DNA of 60,926 nucleotides from Cupriavidus basilensis OR16 (GTDB taxonomy: Bacteria; Pseudomonadota; Gammaproteobacteria; Burkholderiales; Burkholderiaceae). How positions within the stretch are numbered: position 1 is the first letter of the stretch; every line of letters starts with the position of its first letter. Positions 31,009 through 41,150 of this stretch are shown in pieces. The notes beneath the pieces are model-generated. The model ran no database searches and had not been told where the DNA came from. It worked only from the letters and a program-made list of their open reading frames with translations. Location of the stretch: contig NZ_AHJE01000032.1 in assembly GCF_000243095.1 (NCBI RefSeq), positions 1 to 60,926 of the forward strand, in the 5' to 3' direction. A program made the translations under genes and the position numbers.

Positions 31009-32096
31009 ATGCGTTTTCACCTTCACATTCGCAGCCTCCGCACCCTGCTCGCAGGCACTTTCGCGACGTTCGTGGCAGTGGCTGGGTTGAGCACCGCGGC
31101 AACCGCTGCCGCCCTGCCGCTGGGGCAGATCCAGTTGCCGCCGGGCTTTCGCATCGATTTGCTCAGCGCGCAGGTGCCGGAAGCGCGTGGCATGACCCTG
31201 TCGCCGGGAGGCACGCTCTTCATCGGCACCAGCGGCGAAGGCAAGGTGTATGCAATCCGCAACCCGCTGGCGCCCGACCCGAAGGTCAGGACCGTCGCCA
31301 CCGGCCTTCGACCTCGCGGATCGTCCGGCTCGATGATATCGATGCCCACCTGGACAACCCGCCGAAGCCCATCGTGGTAAGCGATCGCTTTCCCTCCGAA
31401 ACGCATCATGGCTGGAAGTTTATCGCGTTTGGCCCGGATGGCTACCTGTATGTCCCGGTGGGTGCGCCGTGCAATATCTGTGCGCCCGACGAAAATCGCT
31501 ATGCCAACATCATGAAGATGAAGCCCGACGGCTCGGATCTGCAGGTGGTGGCCAAGGGCGTGCGCAACTCCGTGGGCTTCGACTGGCACCCGGCCACTCA
31601 CCAGCTCTGGTTCACCGACAACGGGCGCGACATGATGGGCGACGATGTGCCCGACGACGAGCTCAACCGCGTAACCCGGGCCGGCCAGCACTTCGGCTAC
31701 CCTTACTGCCACGCCGGCAGCGTCGCCGACCCGGAATTCGGCAAGCAGCGCGCCTGCTCCGAGTTCGAGCCGCCGGTGGCTAAACTGGGCGCCCACGTCG
31801 CCGCGCTCGGCATGCGCTTCTACACCGGCACGCAATTCCCAGCCGAGTACCGCAACAGTATTTTCATTGCCGAGCACGGCAGCTGGAACCGCACCGAGCG
31901 GATCGGCTACCGCATCGTCCGGGTGGCGCTGAACGCGCGCGGCCAGGCAGTGCGCCAGGAGGTGTTCGCGCAGGGCTGGCTGCAGGCTGGCAAACCCTGG
32001 GGCCGGCCCGTCGACGTCCAGGTTGCCCCGGACGGTTCGCTGCTGGTCAGCGATGACATGGCTGGCGCGGTCTACCGCATCCGCTACGCGCCCTGA
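31009..32096 (+). pseudogene. Sorbosone dehydrogenase-like PQQ-type sugar dehydrogenase with a small internal deletion
   Basis: Secreted six-bladed beta-propeller protein related to L-sorbosone/soluble aldose dehydrogenases, which use PQQ. The signal peptide covers about residues 1-35 (ending ATAAA-LPLG). Blade motifs include GTLFIGTSGEGKVYAI, HHGWKFIAFGPDGYLYVPVG and GRPVDVQVAPDGSLLVSDD; APCNICAPDENRYANIMKM is characteristic. At about 31305-31312 the sequence jumps from VRTVATGL to SRIVRLDDIDAH. Relatives have about 18-20 residues between these, and the frame changes, so the gene is broken as read. AGGAG precedes the ATG. Confidence 0.82.
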
Positions 32097-32246
32097 ACCT
32101 TGCCGCACCGGGCCGGGATACGGCGCGGCTCCAGGGACAGTGGCGAAACAATCCGTTACACCGGTAACGGCTTTAGCATAGGCGCGCAGAAGACGCGTGC
32201 GTACCATGAATCCACATCACCACGCGACAGGATTCTGGGATTCCGC

Positions 32247-32654
32247 ATGCTCCCCCGCACTCTCCTGCGCGACTCGGTGGCTGGCATCCTGTTGGCCGTT
32301 TCCTTGCTCGGCCTCAATGCTGTCAGCCATGCACAGGTCGCGTTTTGGCAACATAACCGGCCCGAAAGCCGGAATATGGGCAATGCGCGCAGCCAGCTTG
32401 GCCAGGGCGCATGGGAAATGGCGAGCGTACGTGCTGAACGGCAAGACCATGTGCGGGCCCAGATCGAACGAATGGAAGCGCGCGCGCGCGCCGATGACCG
32501 CTTGAATGGCCGCCCACAGCCGCCCCAGGAACGCGACGATGCGCGCGGCCGGCAGCCCGATCGCAATATGCAAGGCGACAACGGGCACGGTGAGCAGCGC
32601 AGCTCCGGCATGGGTCCCGGCTGGCAGGCGCGCGGACGAGACGGCGGCCGCTAG
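32247..32654 (+). CDS. Small secreted protein of unknown function
   Basis: A 135-residue protein I do not recognise. It has a clear Sec signal (MLPRTLLRDSVAGILLAVSL, cleavage likely after SHA at residue 29). The mature part is very hydrophilic, rich in Arg, Gln, Asp, Asn and Gly, with a helical stretch (RAERQDHVRAQIERMEARAR) and a disordered C-terminus. No cysteine is present. The start is chosen for the signal peptide; upstream in-frame sequence is not protein-like. It stands alone between two plus-strand genes. Confidence 0.6.
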   Translation: MLPRTLLRDSVAGILLAVSLLGLNAVSHAQVAFWQHNRPESRNMGNARSQLGQGAWEMASVRAERQDHVRAQIERMEARARADDRLNGRPQPPQERDDARGRQPDRNMQGDNGHGEQRSSGMGPGWQARGRDGGR

Positions 32655-32806
32655 GCACGTCTCCCCCCTTCTTTCCAGCGGGCTGCCGTGCCCACGGCGC
32701 CCCCCCCATCCGCACTGCCCCCCAACCTCGACGATGTGCCGCGAGCGGAACGCTCGCGGACTCTTATCGTCCGACCGGCATCGCTTCCTGCCATCCTCCG
32801 CCGGCG

Positions 32807-32812
32807 TACAAT
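32807..32812 (+). promoter_or_regulatory. Possible -10 element for the TM2 protein gene
   Basis: TACAAT lies 82 bases before the TM2 gene start, inside a GCCGGC inverted repeat. The rest of the 32655-32893 gap shows nothing recognisable. Confidence 0.3.
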
Positions 32813-32893
32813 GAGCGCCGGCGCCAGCCTGGCTGGCACTCACATGATTCTGCGTCGGCCGCCGTTGCCGGCCATCCACCTAGTTGCCGCCCC

Positions 32894-33379
32894 ATGCCTG
32901 CCGCCACCCAAGTTTCAGCCACCGCATCCCCAAAACCGCTTCAGGGCAAATCCAAACTGGTCACGGTAGCACTGGCCTTCCTGCTGGGCACAGTGGGCCT
33001 GCATCGTTTCTACCTGGGCGGCTTGCGCGACAAATTTGCGTGGGCGCACCTGCTGGCAGCCTTTGCCGGCGTCATCGGCGTCATGTCGATGCAAACGGGC
33101 GCCGGCTCGCCGGCCCTGAACTGGACCTTCGCCATTGCCGGCGGCACGTCGGTGATCAGCGCGTTCCTGGCGGCCATCGTGTATGGCCTGCGCCCGGATG
33201 ACAAATGGGATGCCCGTTTCAACCCGCATGGCACGCCAACCCGCTCGGGCTGGCCGGTCGTGATCCTGGTCATCCTGTCACTGCTGATCGGCACCGGCCT
33301 GTTGATGGCGGGCCTGGCAATCAGCTTCCAGACCTTCTTCGAATCCCAGGTCGAAGCCGCGCGCGCCTTGTCACAGTAA
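32894..33379 (+). CDS. TM2 domain-containing membrane protein
   Basis: A 161-residue protein with four hydrophobic segments. The N-terminal TM2 motif is clear: ALAFLLGTVGLHRFYLGG at about residues 26-43. Two more helices lie in residues 50-95 and a fourth at 122-145. TM2 proteins are of unknown function in bacteria. It is followed 25 bases later by the LysR gene on the same strand, but no functional link is evident. Confidence 0.8.
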   Translation: MPAATQVSATASPKPLQGKSKLVTVALAFLLGTVGLHRFYLGGLRDKFAWAHLLAAFAGVIGVMSMQTGAGSPALNWTFAIAGGTSVISAFLAAIVYGLRPDDKWDARFNPHGTPTRSGWPVVILVILSLLIGTGLLMAGLAISFQTFFESQVEAARALSQ

Positions 33380-33404
33380 GCACCGGACCCACCGCCCAGC
33401 GCCG

Positions 33405-34332
33405 ATGCATTTCGACCTGCTGGACATCGCCGTGTTCGTGCGCGCAGCGTCGCTGGGCAACCTCTCGGCCGCGGCGCGCGATCTCGGGCTGTCCACCTCC
33501 TCGGCTAGCAGCCGCCTGGCGCAACTCGAGCAGCAGCTAGGCACGCGGCTGCTGCACCGGACCACCCGCCGCATCTCCCTGACCGGAGAGGGTGAGCGCT
33601 TCCTCGAGCATGCCGCGCAATTGCTCGACACGGCCGGCCAGGCCGCGCAATCGGTGGGCCGCGGCGCGCAGGCGCCCCAGGGGCAATTGCGGGTCACGGT
33701 GCCCGCATCCTTTGGCCGCCAGCACGTTTCGCCTGCGGTCCCTGCCTTCCTCGCCGCCTATCCCTGCCTGACGCTGGACCTGCGCCTGACGGACCAGGTG
33801 ATCAGCCTGGTCGAGGCTGGCGTCGACGTGGCATTACGCATGGGGGCGTTGCCGGACTCATCCCTGGTGGCGCGCCCGCTGGCCCCGAGCCATCGCGCCG
33901 TTTGCGCTTCGCCCGGCTATCTCGCCGCGCACGGCACGCCCCGGCACCCGGAAGAGGTTGTCGCAACCACAATTGCATCGTTGCTGGGCGACCAGTCCTC
34001 CTAGGCAGTTCGAGACGGCGCTGGGCAAGACAGCGGTCGTGGTCGCCGGCAACCTGCGCACGGACAACGGCGAAGTCATCCGGGATGCGATCCTGGCCGG
34101 CATGGGGCTGGCGCTCAAGTCGACCTGGGATGTTGGCCCTTACCTGCGCAGCGGCGCGCTGGTCCGCGTGCTCCCCGATTACCCGGTGCTGCCGGCCGTG
34201 TCGATCTGGGCGGTCTACCCCAGCCGTCGCCAGGTGCCCGCGAAAACGCACGCGTTTATCGATTTCTTTGCCGCGCGCTTCGGTTCCCCGCCCTATTGGG
34301 ATAACCCCGAGGCCACGCCCCTCGCCCCGTAA
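33405..34332 (+). pseudogene. LysR family transcriptional regulator with clustered frameshifts
   Basis: LysR-type DNA-binding regulator. The N-terminal winged helix is intact (LDIAVFVRAASLGNLSAAARDLGLSTSSASSRLAQLEQQLG, residues 6-47), and the effector domain is recognisable on both sides of the damage. Between 33955 and 34006 the reading moves through three frames: HPEE, then HNCIV, then LLGDQSS, then QFETALGKTAVVV. At least three single-base indels are needed to explain this, net one inserted base; corrected length would be about 308 residues, normal for the family. The target genes are unknown; the adjacent genes are the TM2 protein and the radical SAM gene. Confidence 0.85.
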
Positions 34333-34360
34333 AAAACTCCGCTTGGCTGCCCGCGCGAAG

Positions 34361-34380
34361 TACTGTATAAATATACAGTA
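34361..34380. promoter_or_regulatory. LexA (SOS) box upstream of the radical SAM gene
   Basis: TACTGTATAAATATACAGTA is a 9-base perfect dyad around AA and differs from the enterobacterial LexA consensus (TACTGTATATATATACAGTA) at one central position. It ends 26 bases before the GTG start of the PA0069-type radical SAM gene, so LexA binding would block its promoter. The TATAAA within it may be the -10. Confidence 0.85.
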
Positions 34381-34406
34381 TCAACCGTAGCCGCAGGACC
34401 GCCAAC

Positions 34407-35489
34407 GTGCCGACCCGACCACCCTCTTCCAGCCCGCTGAAAGGCCGGGCGGCGCGCTCGAACGACGTCAGCCGGTTCGACGCCTGGACCCGCGAGCGGG
34501 TCGCCGACGAGTCCCAAGCCTTCGATGAGCCAGAGACACCCCAGATCCAGACCATTGTCTTCACGGAAAAGGCCAAACGCATCGTCTCGCGCAACCAGTC
34601 GCCAGACCTGCCGTTCGACGCGTCCATCAACCCGTACCGCGGATGCGAGCATGGCTGCATCTATTGCTATGCCCGCCCCAGCCATGCCTATCTGGGGCTT
34701 TCGCCAGGCCTCGACTTCGAAACCCGCCTGTACGCAAAAGACAACGCCGCCGCCCTGCTCGAGGCCGAACTGGCTCACCGCAACTACGTACCGACGGTAA
34801 TCGCGCTGGGAGCCAATACGGATCCTTACCAGCCCATCGAGCGCGACCTCAAGATCACGCGCGGCATACTGGAAGTGCTGGAGCGTTTCAACCACCCGGT
34901 GGCCATCACGACCAAATCGGGCGTGGTCACGCGCGACATCGACATCCTGCAGCGCATGGCGGCCAAGAACCTGGTCCGGGTGCATATGTCGGTGACGTCG
35001 CTCAAGAATGAGATCGCCCGCACGCTGGAGCCCCGCGCGAGCGCGCCGGCGCGCCGCCTGGCCGCCATCGCTTCCCTGAGCGAGGCCGGCATTCCGGTGG
35101 GGGTGATGGTGGCGCCGGTCATTCCGAGCCTGACCGATCCGGAGATGGAATCCATCCTTGAAGCCGGTGCCAGGGCCGGCGCGAAAACCGCGGCGTATAT
35201 CCTGCTGCGCCTGCCGCGCGAGGTGGAGCAACTGTTCTCGGAGTGGCTGGCCACCTACCATCCGCTGCGCGCCCGGCACGTCGAAAGCCTGGTCGCGCAA
35301 ATGCGCGGGGGCCAGGCCTACGACTCGCGGTTCGGCACGCGCATGACCGGCACCGGCATCTTTGCCGAACTGCTGCGCAAGCGCTTCAAGCTGGCCTGCC
35401 AGCGCTTTGGGCTCAACGCCGAGCGCCACCCCCTCACCACCGAGCATTTCTCCCGGGCGAGCGCCGCGCCGCAGATGTCGCTGTTCTAG
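34407..35489 (+). CDS. PA0069-family radical SAM protein (SplB-like), SOS-controlled
   Basis: A 360-residue radical SAM enzyme of the PA0069 family. The 4Fe-4S ligands are C80, C84 and C87 in RGCEHGCIYCYARPSH, a CxxxCxxC site preceded by NPYRGC, as in spore photoproduct lyase relatives. Downstream are IALGANTDPYQPIE and ITTKSGVVTRD. The reaction is not established. The start is GTG at 34407 with AGGA upstream. The near-perfect LexA box directly before it indicates induction by DNA damage, which fits a repair role suggested for Pseudomonas PA0069, itself reported in the LexA regulon. Confidence 0.9.
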   Translation: MPTRPPSSSPLKGRAARSNDVSRFDAWTRERVADESQAFDEPETPQIQTIVFTEKAKRIVSRNQSPDLPFDASINPYRGCEHGCIYCYARPSHAYLGLSPGLDFETRLYAKDNAAALLEAELAHRNYVPTVIALGANTDPYQPIERDLKITRGILEVLERFNHPVAITTKSGVVTRDIDILQRMAAKNLVRVHMSVTSLKNEIARTLEPRASAPARRLAAIASLSEAGIPVGVMVAPVIPSLTDPEMESILEAGARAGAKTAAYILLRLPREVEQLFSEWLATYHPLRARHVESLVAQMRGGQAYDSRFGTRMTGTGIFAELLRKRFKLACQRFGLNAERHPLTTEHFSRASAAPQMSLF

Positions 35490-35514
35490 GCCGGATGCGC
35501 GGGACAGAGCGGCT

Positions 35515-36018
35515 TCAGGCGTGCGGGGCTTTCTCGTCGACCGCGATCGCCAGCGTTTCCTTGATCTCCTCCATCACGACGTAGCTCTTGGACTGCGCGG
35601 CGCCCGGCAACTGCAGCAGGATGTCGCCCAGCAGGCGGCGATACTCGCCGATCTCGCGGATGCGCGCCTTGATCAGGTAGTCGAAATCGCCCGAGACCAG
35701 ATGGCACTCCAGCACCTCGGGGATGCGCGACACCTCGCGCCGGAACTGCTCGAACATATTGCCGGATTTGTTGCCCAGCGAGATCTCGACAAACACCAGC
35801 AGGCCGCTACCGAGCAGCGCGGGATTCAGCCGCGCGTAGTAGCCCATGATGACGCCGTCGCGCTCCATGCGCTTGACCCGCTCGATACAGGGCGTGATGG
35901 TCAGGCCAACCGCTTCCGCCAGCTCCTTCATCGACATGCGGCCGTCCGCCTGGAGCAAGGCCAGGATCTTTCTATCCAGCCGGTCCAGGCTACGCACGGG
36001 CTGACGGCTTGTTCTCAT
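35515..36018 (-). CDS. Lrp/AsnC family regulator, probably controlling dadA
   Basis: A 167-residue Lrp-type regulator. The N-terminal HTH (LDRLDRKILALLQADGRMSMKELAEAVGLT, residues 12-41) is followed by the RAM/ACT ligand domain with VLECHLVSGDFDYLIKAR. It is divergent from dadA across 110 AT-rich bases, the arrangement of DadR-type activators that respond to alanine. The linkage, not the sequence alone, suggests this role. It is convergent with the radical SAM gene. Confidence 0.88.
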   Translation of the reverse strand: MRTSRQPVRSLDRLDRKILALLQADGRMSMKELAEAVGLTITPCIERVKRMERDGVIMGYYARLNPALLGSGLLVFVEISLGNKSGNMFEQFRREVSRIPEVLECHLVSGDFDYLIKARIREIGEYRRLLGDILLQLPGAAQSKSYVVMEEIKETLAIAVDEKAPHA

Positions 36019-36128
36019 TAGTTATTCCTGTTTCCATAAAAATTACGATAACTATGACTGCACATATTTAAATAGTATAGATGTAAATACTTTATCCACT
36101 CTATTTCCTGGTTGCGGCCCCCCCGACT
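36019..36128. promoter_or_regulatory. AT-rich divergent control region between the Lrp gene and dadA
   Basis: This is the most AT-rich part of its surroundings, with ATTTAAAT, TAAATAC and TTTATC stretches suited to Lrp-type binding and to both promoters. No exact operator can be defined by eye. Confidence 0.5.
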
Positions 36129-37433
36129 ATGCGCGTTCTCGTTCTTGGCAGTGGCGTAATTGGCGTTACCAGCGCCTGGTACCTGGCCCGTGCCGGCCAT
36201 GAGGTCACCGTGGTCGACCGCGAGGCCGCGCCCGCGCTTGGGACCAGTTTCGCCAATGCCGGCCAGATTTCCCCGGGCTATGCGTCGCCATGGGCCGCGC
36301 CCGGTGTGCCGCTCAAAGCCATCAAGTGGATGTTCCAGGAACACGCCCCGCTATCCATCAAGCCGGACGGCACGCTGTTCCAGCTGCAATGGATGTGGCA
36401 GATGCTGATGAACTGCAGCGCCGAGCGCTATGCCGTCAACAAGGAACGCATGGTGCGGCTGGCCGAGTACAGCCGCGACTGCATCGTCGCCCTGCGCGCC
36501 GATACCGGCATCGCCTACGAAGGCCGCCAGCAAGGCACGCTGCAACTCTTCCGCACCGCCGAGCAGCTCGACGGCGCCGCCAAGGACATTGCCGTGCTGG
36601 AACAAGCCGGCGTGCCCTACCAGTTGCTATCGCGCGAGGAACTCGCCGCCAGCGAACCGGCCCTGGCCGCCGTCAGCCATAAGCTGACCGGCGGCCTGCG
36701 GCTGCCCAACGATGAAACCGGCGACTGCCAGCTGTTCACCCGACAACTCGCCGCCATGGCCGAAGGCCTTGGCGTGCAGTTCCGATACAACCGCTCCATC
36801 GATGGATTGCTGACCAAGGGCGACGCCGTTACCGGCGCCATGGTTGGCGGCGAGCCCGTCATGGCTGACCTGGTCGTGGTGGCGCTGGGCAGCTGGTCGA
36901 CGCCGTTCGTGAAGAACGTCCTGCCGGGCCTGTCGAACCTGCCGGTCTACCCGCTCAAGGGTTTCTCGCTCACCGTGCCGCTGACCGACGCGGACCGCAG
37001 CCCCGTCTCCACCGTGCTCGACGAAACCTTCAAGGTGGCGATCACGCGCTTCGACGATCGCATCCGTGTGGGCGGCATGGCGCAGATCGTCGGCTACGAC
37101 CGCTCGCTCGACCCGGCCAAGCGCCGCACGCTGGAACACGTGGTCACGGACCTGTTCCCGGGCGCCGGCGATGTCAGCCGCGCCAGCTTCTGGACCGGCC
37201 TGCGCCCGATGACGCCGGACGGCACGCCCATCGTTGGCCCTACGCCGCTCAAGGGCCTATGGCTCAATACCGGTCACGGCACGCTGGGCTGGACCATGGC
37301 CTGCGGCTCGGGCAAGCTGCTGTCGGACCTGGTGTCCGGCACCTCGCCGGCGATCCGCGCCGACGACCTTTCGGTGGCCCGCTATCTCAAGCCCGCGAGG
37401 ACGCACGCCGCGCCGCGCCACGCCGCGGCCTGA
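36129..37433 (+). CDS. dadA: D-amino acid dehydrogenase small subunit
   Basis: A 434-residue membrane-associated flavoprotein that oxidises D-alanine and other D-amino acids to keto acids, passing electrons to the respiratory chain. The N-terminal FAD-binding Rossmann motif is [20 protein letters not shown], residues 5-24. Also present are [21 protein letters not shown] and a C-terminal [20 protein letters not shown]. The length fits DadA. The divergent Lrp gene is likely its regulator. No alanine racemase follows; a 21-base bidirectional terminator does. Confidence 0.94.
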   Translation: MRVLVLGSGVIGVTSAWYLARAGHEVTVVDREAAPALGTSFANAGQISPGYASPWAAPGVPLKAIKWMFQEHAPLSIKPDGTLFQLQWMWQMLMNCSAERYAVNKERMVRLAEYSRDCIVALRADTGIAYEGRQQGTLQLFRTAEQLDGAAKDIAVLEQAGVPYQLLSREELAASEPALAAVSHKLTGGLRLPNDETGDCQLFTRQLAAMAEGLGVQFRYNRSIDGLLTKGDAVTGAMVGGEPVMADLVVVALGSWSTPFVKNVLPGLSNLPVYPLKGFSLTVPLTDADRSPVSTVLDETFKVAITRFDDRIRVGGMAQIVGYDRSLDPAKRRTLEHVVTDLFPGAGDVSRASFWTGLRPMTPDGTPIVGPTPLKGLWLNTGHGTLGWTMACGSGKLLSDLVSGTSPAIRADDLSVARYLKPARTHAAPRHAAA

Positions 37434-37450
37434 TCCGCGCATCGGTTTCG

Positions 37451-37494
37451 AGGCAGTAAAAAAGGCGACCCGCGGGTCGCCTTTTTTACTGCCT
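37451..37494. terminator. Bidirectional terminator between dadA and the acyl-CoA dehydrogenase gene
   Basis: A perfect 21-base stem with a 2-base centre (GC): AGGCAGTAAAAAAGGCGACCC and complement. It has A and T tracts on both sides, suiting both convergent genes. Confidence 0.85.
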
Positions 37495-37508
37495 GTGACC
37501 GGAAAGTC

Positions 37509-39134
37509 TCAGAACTGCGCTTCGCTCAACGCATTGACCGGGGCCGCGCCCGCCACGATGGCATCGCGCAAACCCGATGCCTGCGACAGGATGTGCTCCG
37601 CGAAGAAATGCGCCGTCGAGATCTTGGCGTCATGGAAGGACGGATCCTCGCCACGCTTCGCATCCGCCGCCAGCATCGCACGGCCCAGCTGCCATCCCGA
37701 GAACACGATGCCGCAGAGCTTCAGGTAAGGCACGCTGCCGGCAAACACGGCATTCGGGTCCGACTTGGCATTGGCCACGACGAACGCCACCGCCGCCTCC
37801 AGTGCCGCGCGCCCCTTGGCCAGTTGTGCCTGCACCGCGGTGAATGCCGCACCACCATGCTGGCCCAGCGCCGCCTCGGTCCCCGCGATCTGCGCGCAGA
37901 TTCCACGGGCCACCGCGCCGCCGTCACGCACCGTCTTGCGGCCAACGAGATCGTTCGCCTGGATCGCGGTCGTGCCCTCGTAGATCGGCAAGATGCGGGC
38001 ATCGCGATAATGCTGGGCCGCACCGGTCTCCTCGATGAAGCCCATGCCGCCGTGCACCTGCACGCCCAGGCTGGTCACATCGATCGACAGCTCGGTGCTC
38101 CAGCCCTTGACGACAGGCACCATGAACTCGTAGAACGCCTCGCTTTGCTTGCGCACCGCGTCGTCGGCATGCTGGTGCGCCGTGTCGCACGCAGCCGCGG
38201 CCACATACGCTACCGCGCGCGCGACTTCGATCAGCGAGCGCATGGTCATCAGCATGCGCTTGACGTCCGGGTGATGAATGATGGTCACCGCCTCGCGGGC
38301 GGAGCCATCGACCGGACGGCTCTGCACACGCTCGCGGGCAAAATTCACGGCCTGCTGGTAGGCCCGCTCCGATACGGCGATGCCTTGCATGCCGACCGAG
38401 AAGCGTGCCGAGTTCATCATGATGAACATGTATTCCAGGCCGCGGTTTTCCTCGCCGACCAGCGTGCCGATGGCGCCGCCATGATCGCCGAACTGCAGCA
38501 CGGCGGTGGGGCTGGCCTTGATGCCCAGCTTGTGCTCGATCGACACGCAGTGCGCGTCGTTGCGCGCGCCCAGCGAGCCATCTTCATTGACCAGGAACTT
38601 GGGCACGATGAACAGCGAGATACCCTAGCCGGCCTGCGGCTCGGTCAGGTTCATGGTGCCGGTCCATTCGCCAGAGATCAGCTTGGGCAGGAAGGCGGCC
38701 TTCTGCGCGTCGCTGCCCGCGGTCAGCAGGGCTTCGATGGCGCCGTCGGTCAGCAGCGGGCACAGCGCGAACGACAGGTTTGCCGTGTTCAGCATCTCGT
38801 TGCAGGCCGTGGCGATCAGCTTGGGCAAGCCCTGGCCGCCGAACTCCTGCGGATGCAGCACGCCCTGCCAGCCACCTTCACCAAACTGGCGGAACGCGTC
38901 CTTGAAACCAGGCGTGGTGGTGACCACGCCGTCCTTCCAGCTGCTGGGGTCGGTGTCGCCGATGCGGTTGAGCGGCGCCACCACTTGTTCGTTGAATTTG
39001 GCCGCCTCGTCGAGCACCGCCTGCGCCGTCTCCGGCGTGGCGTCCTCGAACCCGGGCAGCTTGCTGACTGCGTCAAGATCAGCCAGCTCGTTCATCACGA
39101 ACAACATGTCCTTGAGCGGGGCACGGTAGGTCAT
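37509..39134 (-). pseudogene. Acyl-CoA dehydrogenase with an internal deletion creating a stop codon
   Basis: FAD-dependent acyl-CoA dehydrogenase of the long type with a C-terminal extension (about 595 residues). The N-terminal half runs to MNLTEPQAG. The C-terminal half (GISLFIVPKFLVNEDGSLGA, then IMMNSARFSVGMQGI and GVQVHGGMGFIEETG) follows in the same frame, separated by a TAG at 38625-38627. Relatives have about 54 residues between EPQAG and KGISLF, including the FITWG flavin-contact segment. A deletion of about 160 bases has joined T of one codon with AG of another. The start MTYRAPLKDML has GGAG upstream. It follows etfBA and would give electrons to ETF. Confidence 0.87.
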
Positions 39135-39240
39135 CGAAGTCTCCGGATATGTATAAAAAAGCCGTTCTCGGGCGGGCCCGGAACGGCTAGTACTTCCTGA
39201 TCGAGCCCGGCGCGTCAAACGCCGTGCCGGGCCGCGGGGA

Positions 39241-40176
39241 TCAGCCCAGCGCCGCCACCAGTTCGGGCACGACGGTGTTCAGATCACCAACCAGGCCGTA
39301 GTCGGCCACCGAGAAGATCGGCGCTTCAGCGTCCTTGTTGATCGCCACGATCACCTTGGAGTCCTTCATGCCGGCCAGATGCTGGATCGCGCCGGAAATG
39401 CCGACGGCGATGTACAGCTGCGGCGCGACGATCTTGCCGGTCTGGCCGACCTGATAGTCGTTGGGCACGAAGCCGGCATCCACGGCAGCGCGGGACGCGC
39501 CCATCGCAGCGTTCAGCTTGTCGGCCAGCGGCGTCAGCACCTTGGTGTAGTTCTCGCCCGAACCCACGCCACGGCCACCGGACACGATGATCTTGGCGGC
39601 GGTCAGCTCGGGGCGGTCGCTCTTGGTCACTTCGCGCGAAACGAATTGCGAGATGCCAGCGTCGGCCACGGCCGGCAGGTTTTCCACGGACGCCGAGCCA
39701 CCTTCGTTTGCAGCGGCATCAAAGCCGGTGCCGCGCACGGTGATGACCTTGACCTTGTCCGACGATTGCACGATCGAGATCGCGTTGCCGGCGTAGATCG
39801 GGCGCTCGAACGTGTCCGGGCTGTCGACCTTGGTGATGTCCGACAGCTGGGCTACGTCCAGCTTGGCCGCGACGCGCGGCAGGATGTTCTTGCCGTAGGC
39901 CGATGCGGGCGCCAGGATGTGGCTGTAGTCGCTGGCGATGGCCAGCACTTGCTCCGCCACGTTTTCGGCCAGGCCGTCGGCGAACTGCGGCGCATCGGCC
40001 AGCAGCACCTTGGACACGCCGGCGATCTTCGCAGCGGCGGCAGCGGCAGCGGCGGCATTGGCGCCGGCCACCAGCACGTGGACATCACCGCCGCACTGGG
40101 CGGCTGCCGTCACGGTGTTCAGCGTGGCGGCCTTGATGGATTGGTTGTCGTGTTCAGCAATGACGAGTGCAGTCAT
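39241..40176 (-). CDS. etfA: Electron transfer flavoprotein alpha subunit
   Basis: A 311-residue FAD-binding subunit of ETF, which accepts electrons from acyl-CoA dehydrogenases and passes them to ETF dehydrogenase. The C-terminal FAD domain shows [37 protein letters not shown] and the final VVPELVAAL. It follows etfB by 19 bases. The downstream acyl-CoA dehydrogenase is the likely partner. The Ala-rich run in the N-terminal half ([16 protein letters not shown]) is unusual but in frame. Confidence 0.97.
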   Translation of the reverse strand: MTALVIAEHDNQSIKAATLNTVTAAAQCGGDVHVLVAGANAAAAAAAAAKIAGVSKVLLADAPQFADGLAENVAEQVLAIASDYSHILAPASAYGKNILPRVAAKLDVAQLSDITKVDSPDTFERPIYAGNAISIVQSSDKVKVITVRGTGFDAAANEGGSASVENLPAVADAGISQFVSREVTKSDRPELTAAKIIVSGGRGVGSGENYTKVLTPLADKLNAAMGASRAAVDAGFVPNDYQVGQTGKIVAPQLYIAVGISGAIQHLAGMKDSKVIVAINKDAEAPIFSVADYGLVGDLNTVVPELVAALG

Positions 40177-40195
40177 GTTTTATCTCCTGGCGCGC

Positions 40196-40945
40196 TCAGA
40201 TGACCTTGGCTTCGTTCTTCAGCTTCTGCACCAGCGTCGCAACGTCCGGCACCATCACACCCGCGCTACGCTTGGGCGGCTCAACGACCTTGACGGTCTT
40301 CAGACGCGGCGCCACATCCACGCCGAGATCTTCCGGCTTGACGATGTCGAGCGGCTTCTTCTTGGCCTTCATGATGTTCGGCAGCGTGACATAACGCGGC
40401 TCGTTCAGGCGCAGGTCGGTGGTCACCACCGCCGGCAGCTTGAGCGACAGGGTCTCCAGACCACCATCCACTTCACGCGTCACCGATGCGCGGCCATCGG
40501 CCACCACCACCTTCGAGGCGAAGGTAGCTTGCGGCAGGCCCGCCAGCGCAGCCAGCATCTGGCCGGTCTGGTTGGAGTCGTCGTCGATGGCTTGCTTGCC
40601 CAGGATCACCAGTTGCGGCTGTTCCTTGTCGACCAGGGCCTTGAGCAGCTTGGCCACGGCCAGCGGCTGCAGGTCTTCGTTCGATTCCACCAGGATGCCG
40701 CGGTCGGCACCGATGGCCATCGCCGTACGCAGGGTTTCCTGGCACTGGGTCACGCCGCAGGACACGGCGATCACCTCGGTGACCACCCCGGCTTCCCGCA
40801 GGCGCACCGCTTCTTCCACGGCGATTTCGTCAAACGGGTTCATGCTCATCTTGACGTTAGCCAGATCCACGCCCGTGCCGTCCGACTTCACCCGGACCTT
40901 GACGTTGTAATCCACCACGCGCTTGACTGCGACGAGTACTTTCAT
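40196..40945 (-). CDS. etfB: Electron transfer flavoprotein beta subunit
   Basis: A 249-residue ETF beta subunit carrying AMP. It opens [20 protein letters not shown] and has the signature [24 protein letters not shown] and [20 protein letters not shown]. It is the first gene of etfB-etfA-ACAD, with a TATAAT promoter upstream. Confidence 0.97.
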   Translation of the reverse strand: MKVLVAVKRVVDYNVKVRVKSDGTGVDLANVKMSMNPFDEIAVEEAVRLREAGVVTEVIAVSCGVTQCQETLRTAMAIGADRGILVESNEDLQPLAVAKLLKALVDKEQPQLVILGKQAIDDDSNQTGQMLAALAGLPQATFASKVVVADGRASVTREVDGGLETLSLKLPAVVTTDLRLNEPRYVTLPNIMKAKKKPLDIVKPEDLGVDVAPRLKTVKVVEPPKRSAGVMVPDVATLVQKLKNEAKVI

Positions 40946-40993
40946 GCGCTCACTCCACTGATAGTCGATAGTCAGAAATTTGGTTCGCCCGCC

Positions 40994-40999
40994 ATTATA
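40994..40999 (-). promoter_or_regulatory. -10 element for the etfBA operon
   Basis: A perfect TATAAT on the minus strand, 49 bases before the etfB start. The rest of the 40946-41150 gap holds only this and the metQ stem-loop. Confidence 0.5.
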
Positions 41000-41058
41000 A
41001 CCACCGCGTGGGTGGCACTCTTATTTTTCGAACGGTCGTACTATTTTATCGGTAAAGA

Positions 41059-41081
41059 ATTGCCGGGCATAGCCCGGCAAT
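41059..41081 (-). terminator. Stem-loop after metQ
   Basis: A 10-base perfect stem ATTGCCGGGC / GCCCGGCAAT with a 3-base loop, about 70 bases past the metQ stop, followed on the minus strand by TTCTTTACC. Moderate terminator. Confidence 0.5.
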
Positions 41082-41150
41082 GTGAAACCCTCGCCGCATT
41101 GTGCCGCAGGATGCCCTGCGATACACGGCTTTTTGAGGGATTTTTCAAAC

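Noticed and set aside
38600..38650. Stop-codon recoding (amber readthrough or pyrrolysine) in the acyl-CoA dehydrogenase
   Set aside because: About 54 conserved residues are missing at the TAG, so a deletion explains it; no recoding genes are seen.
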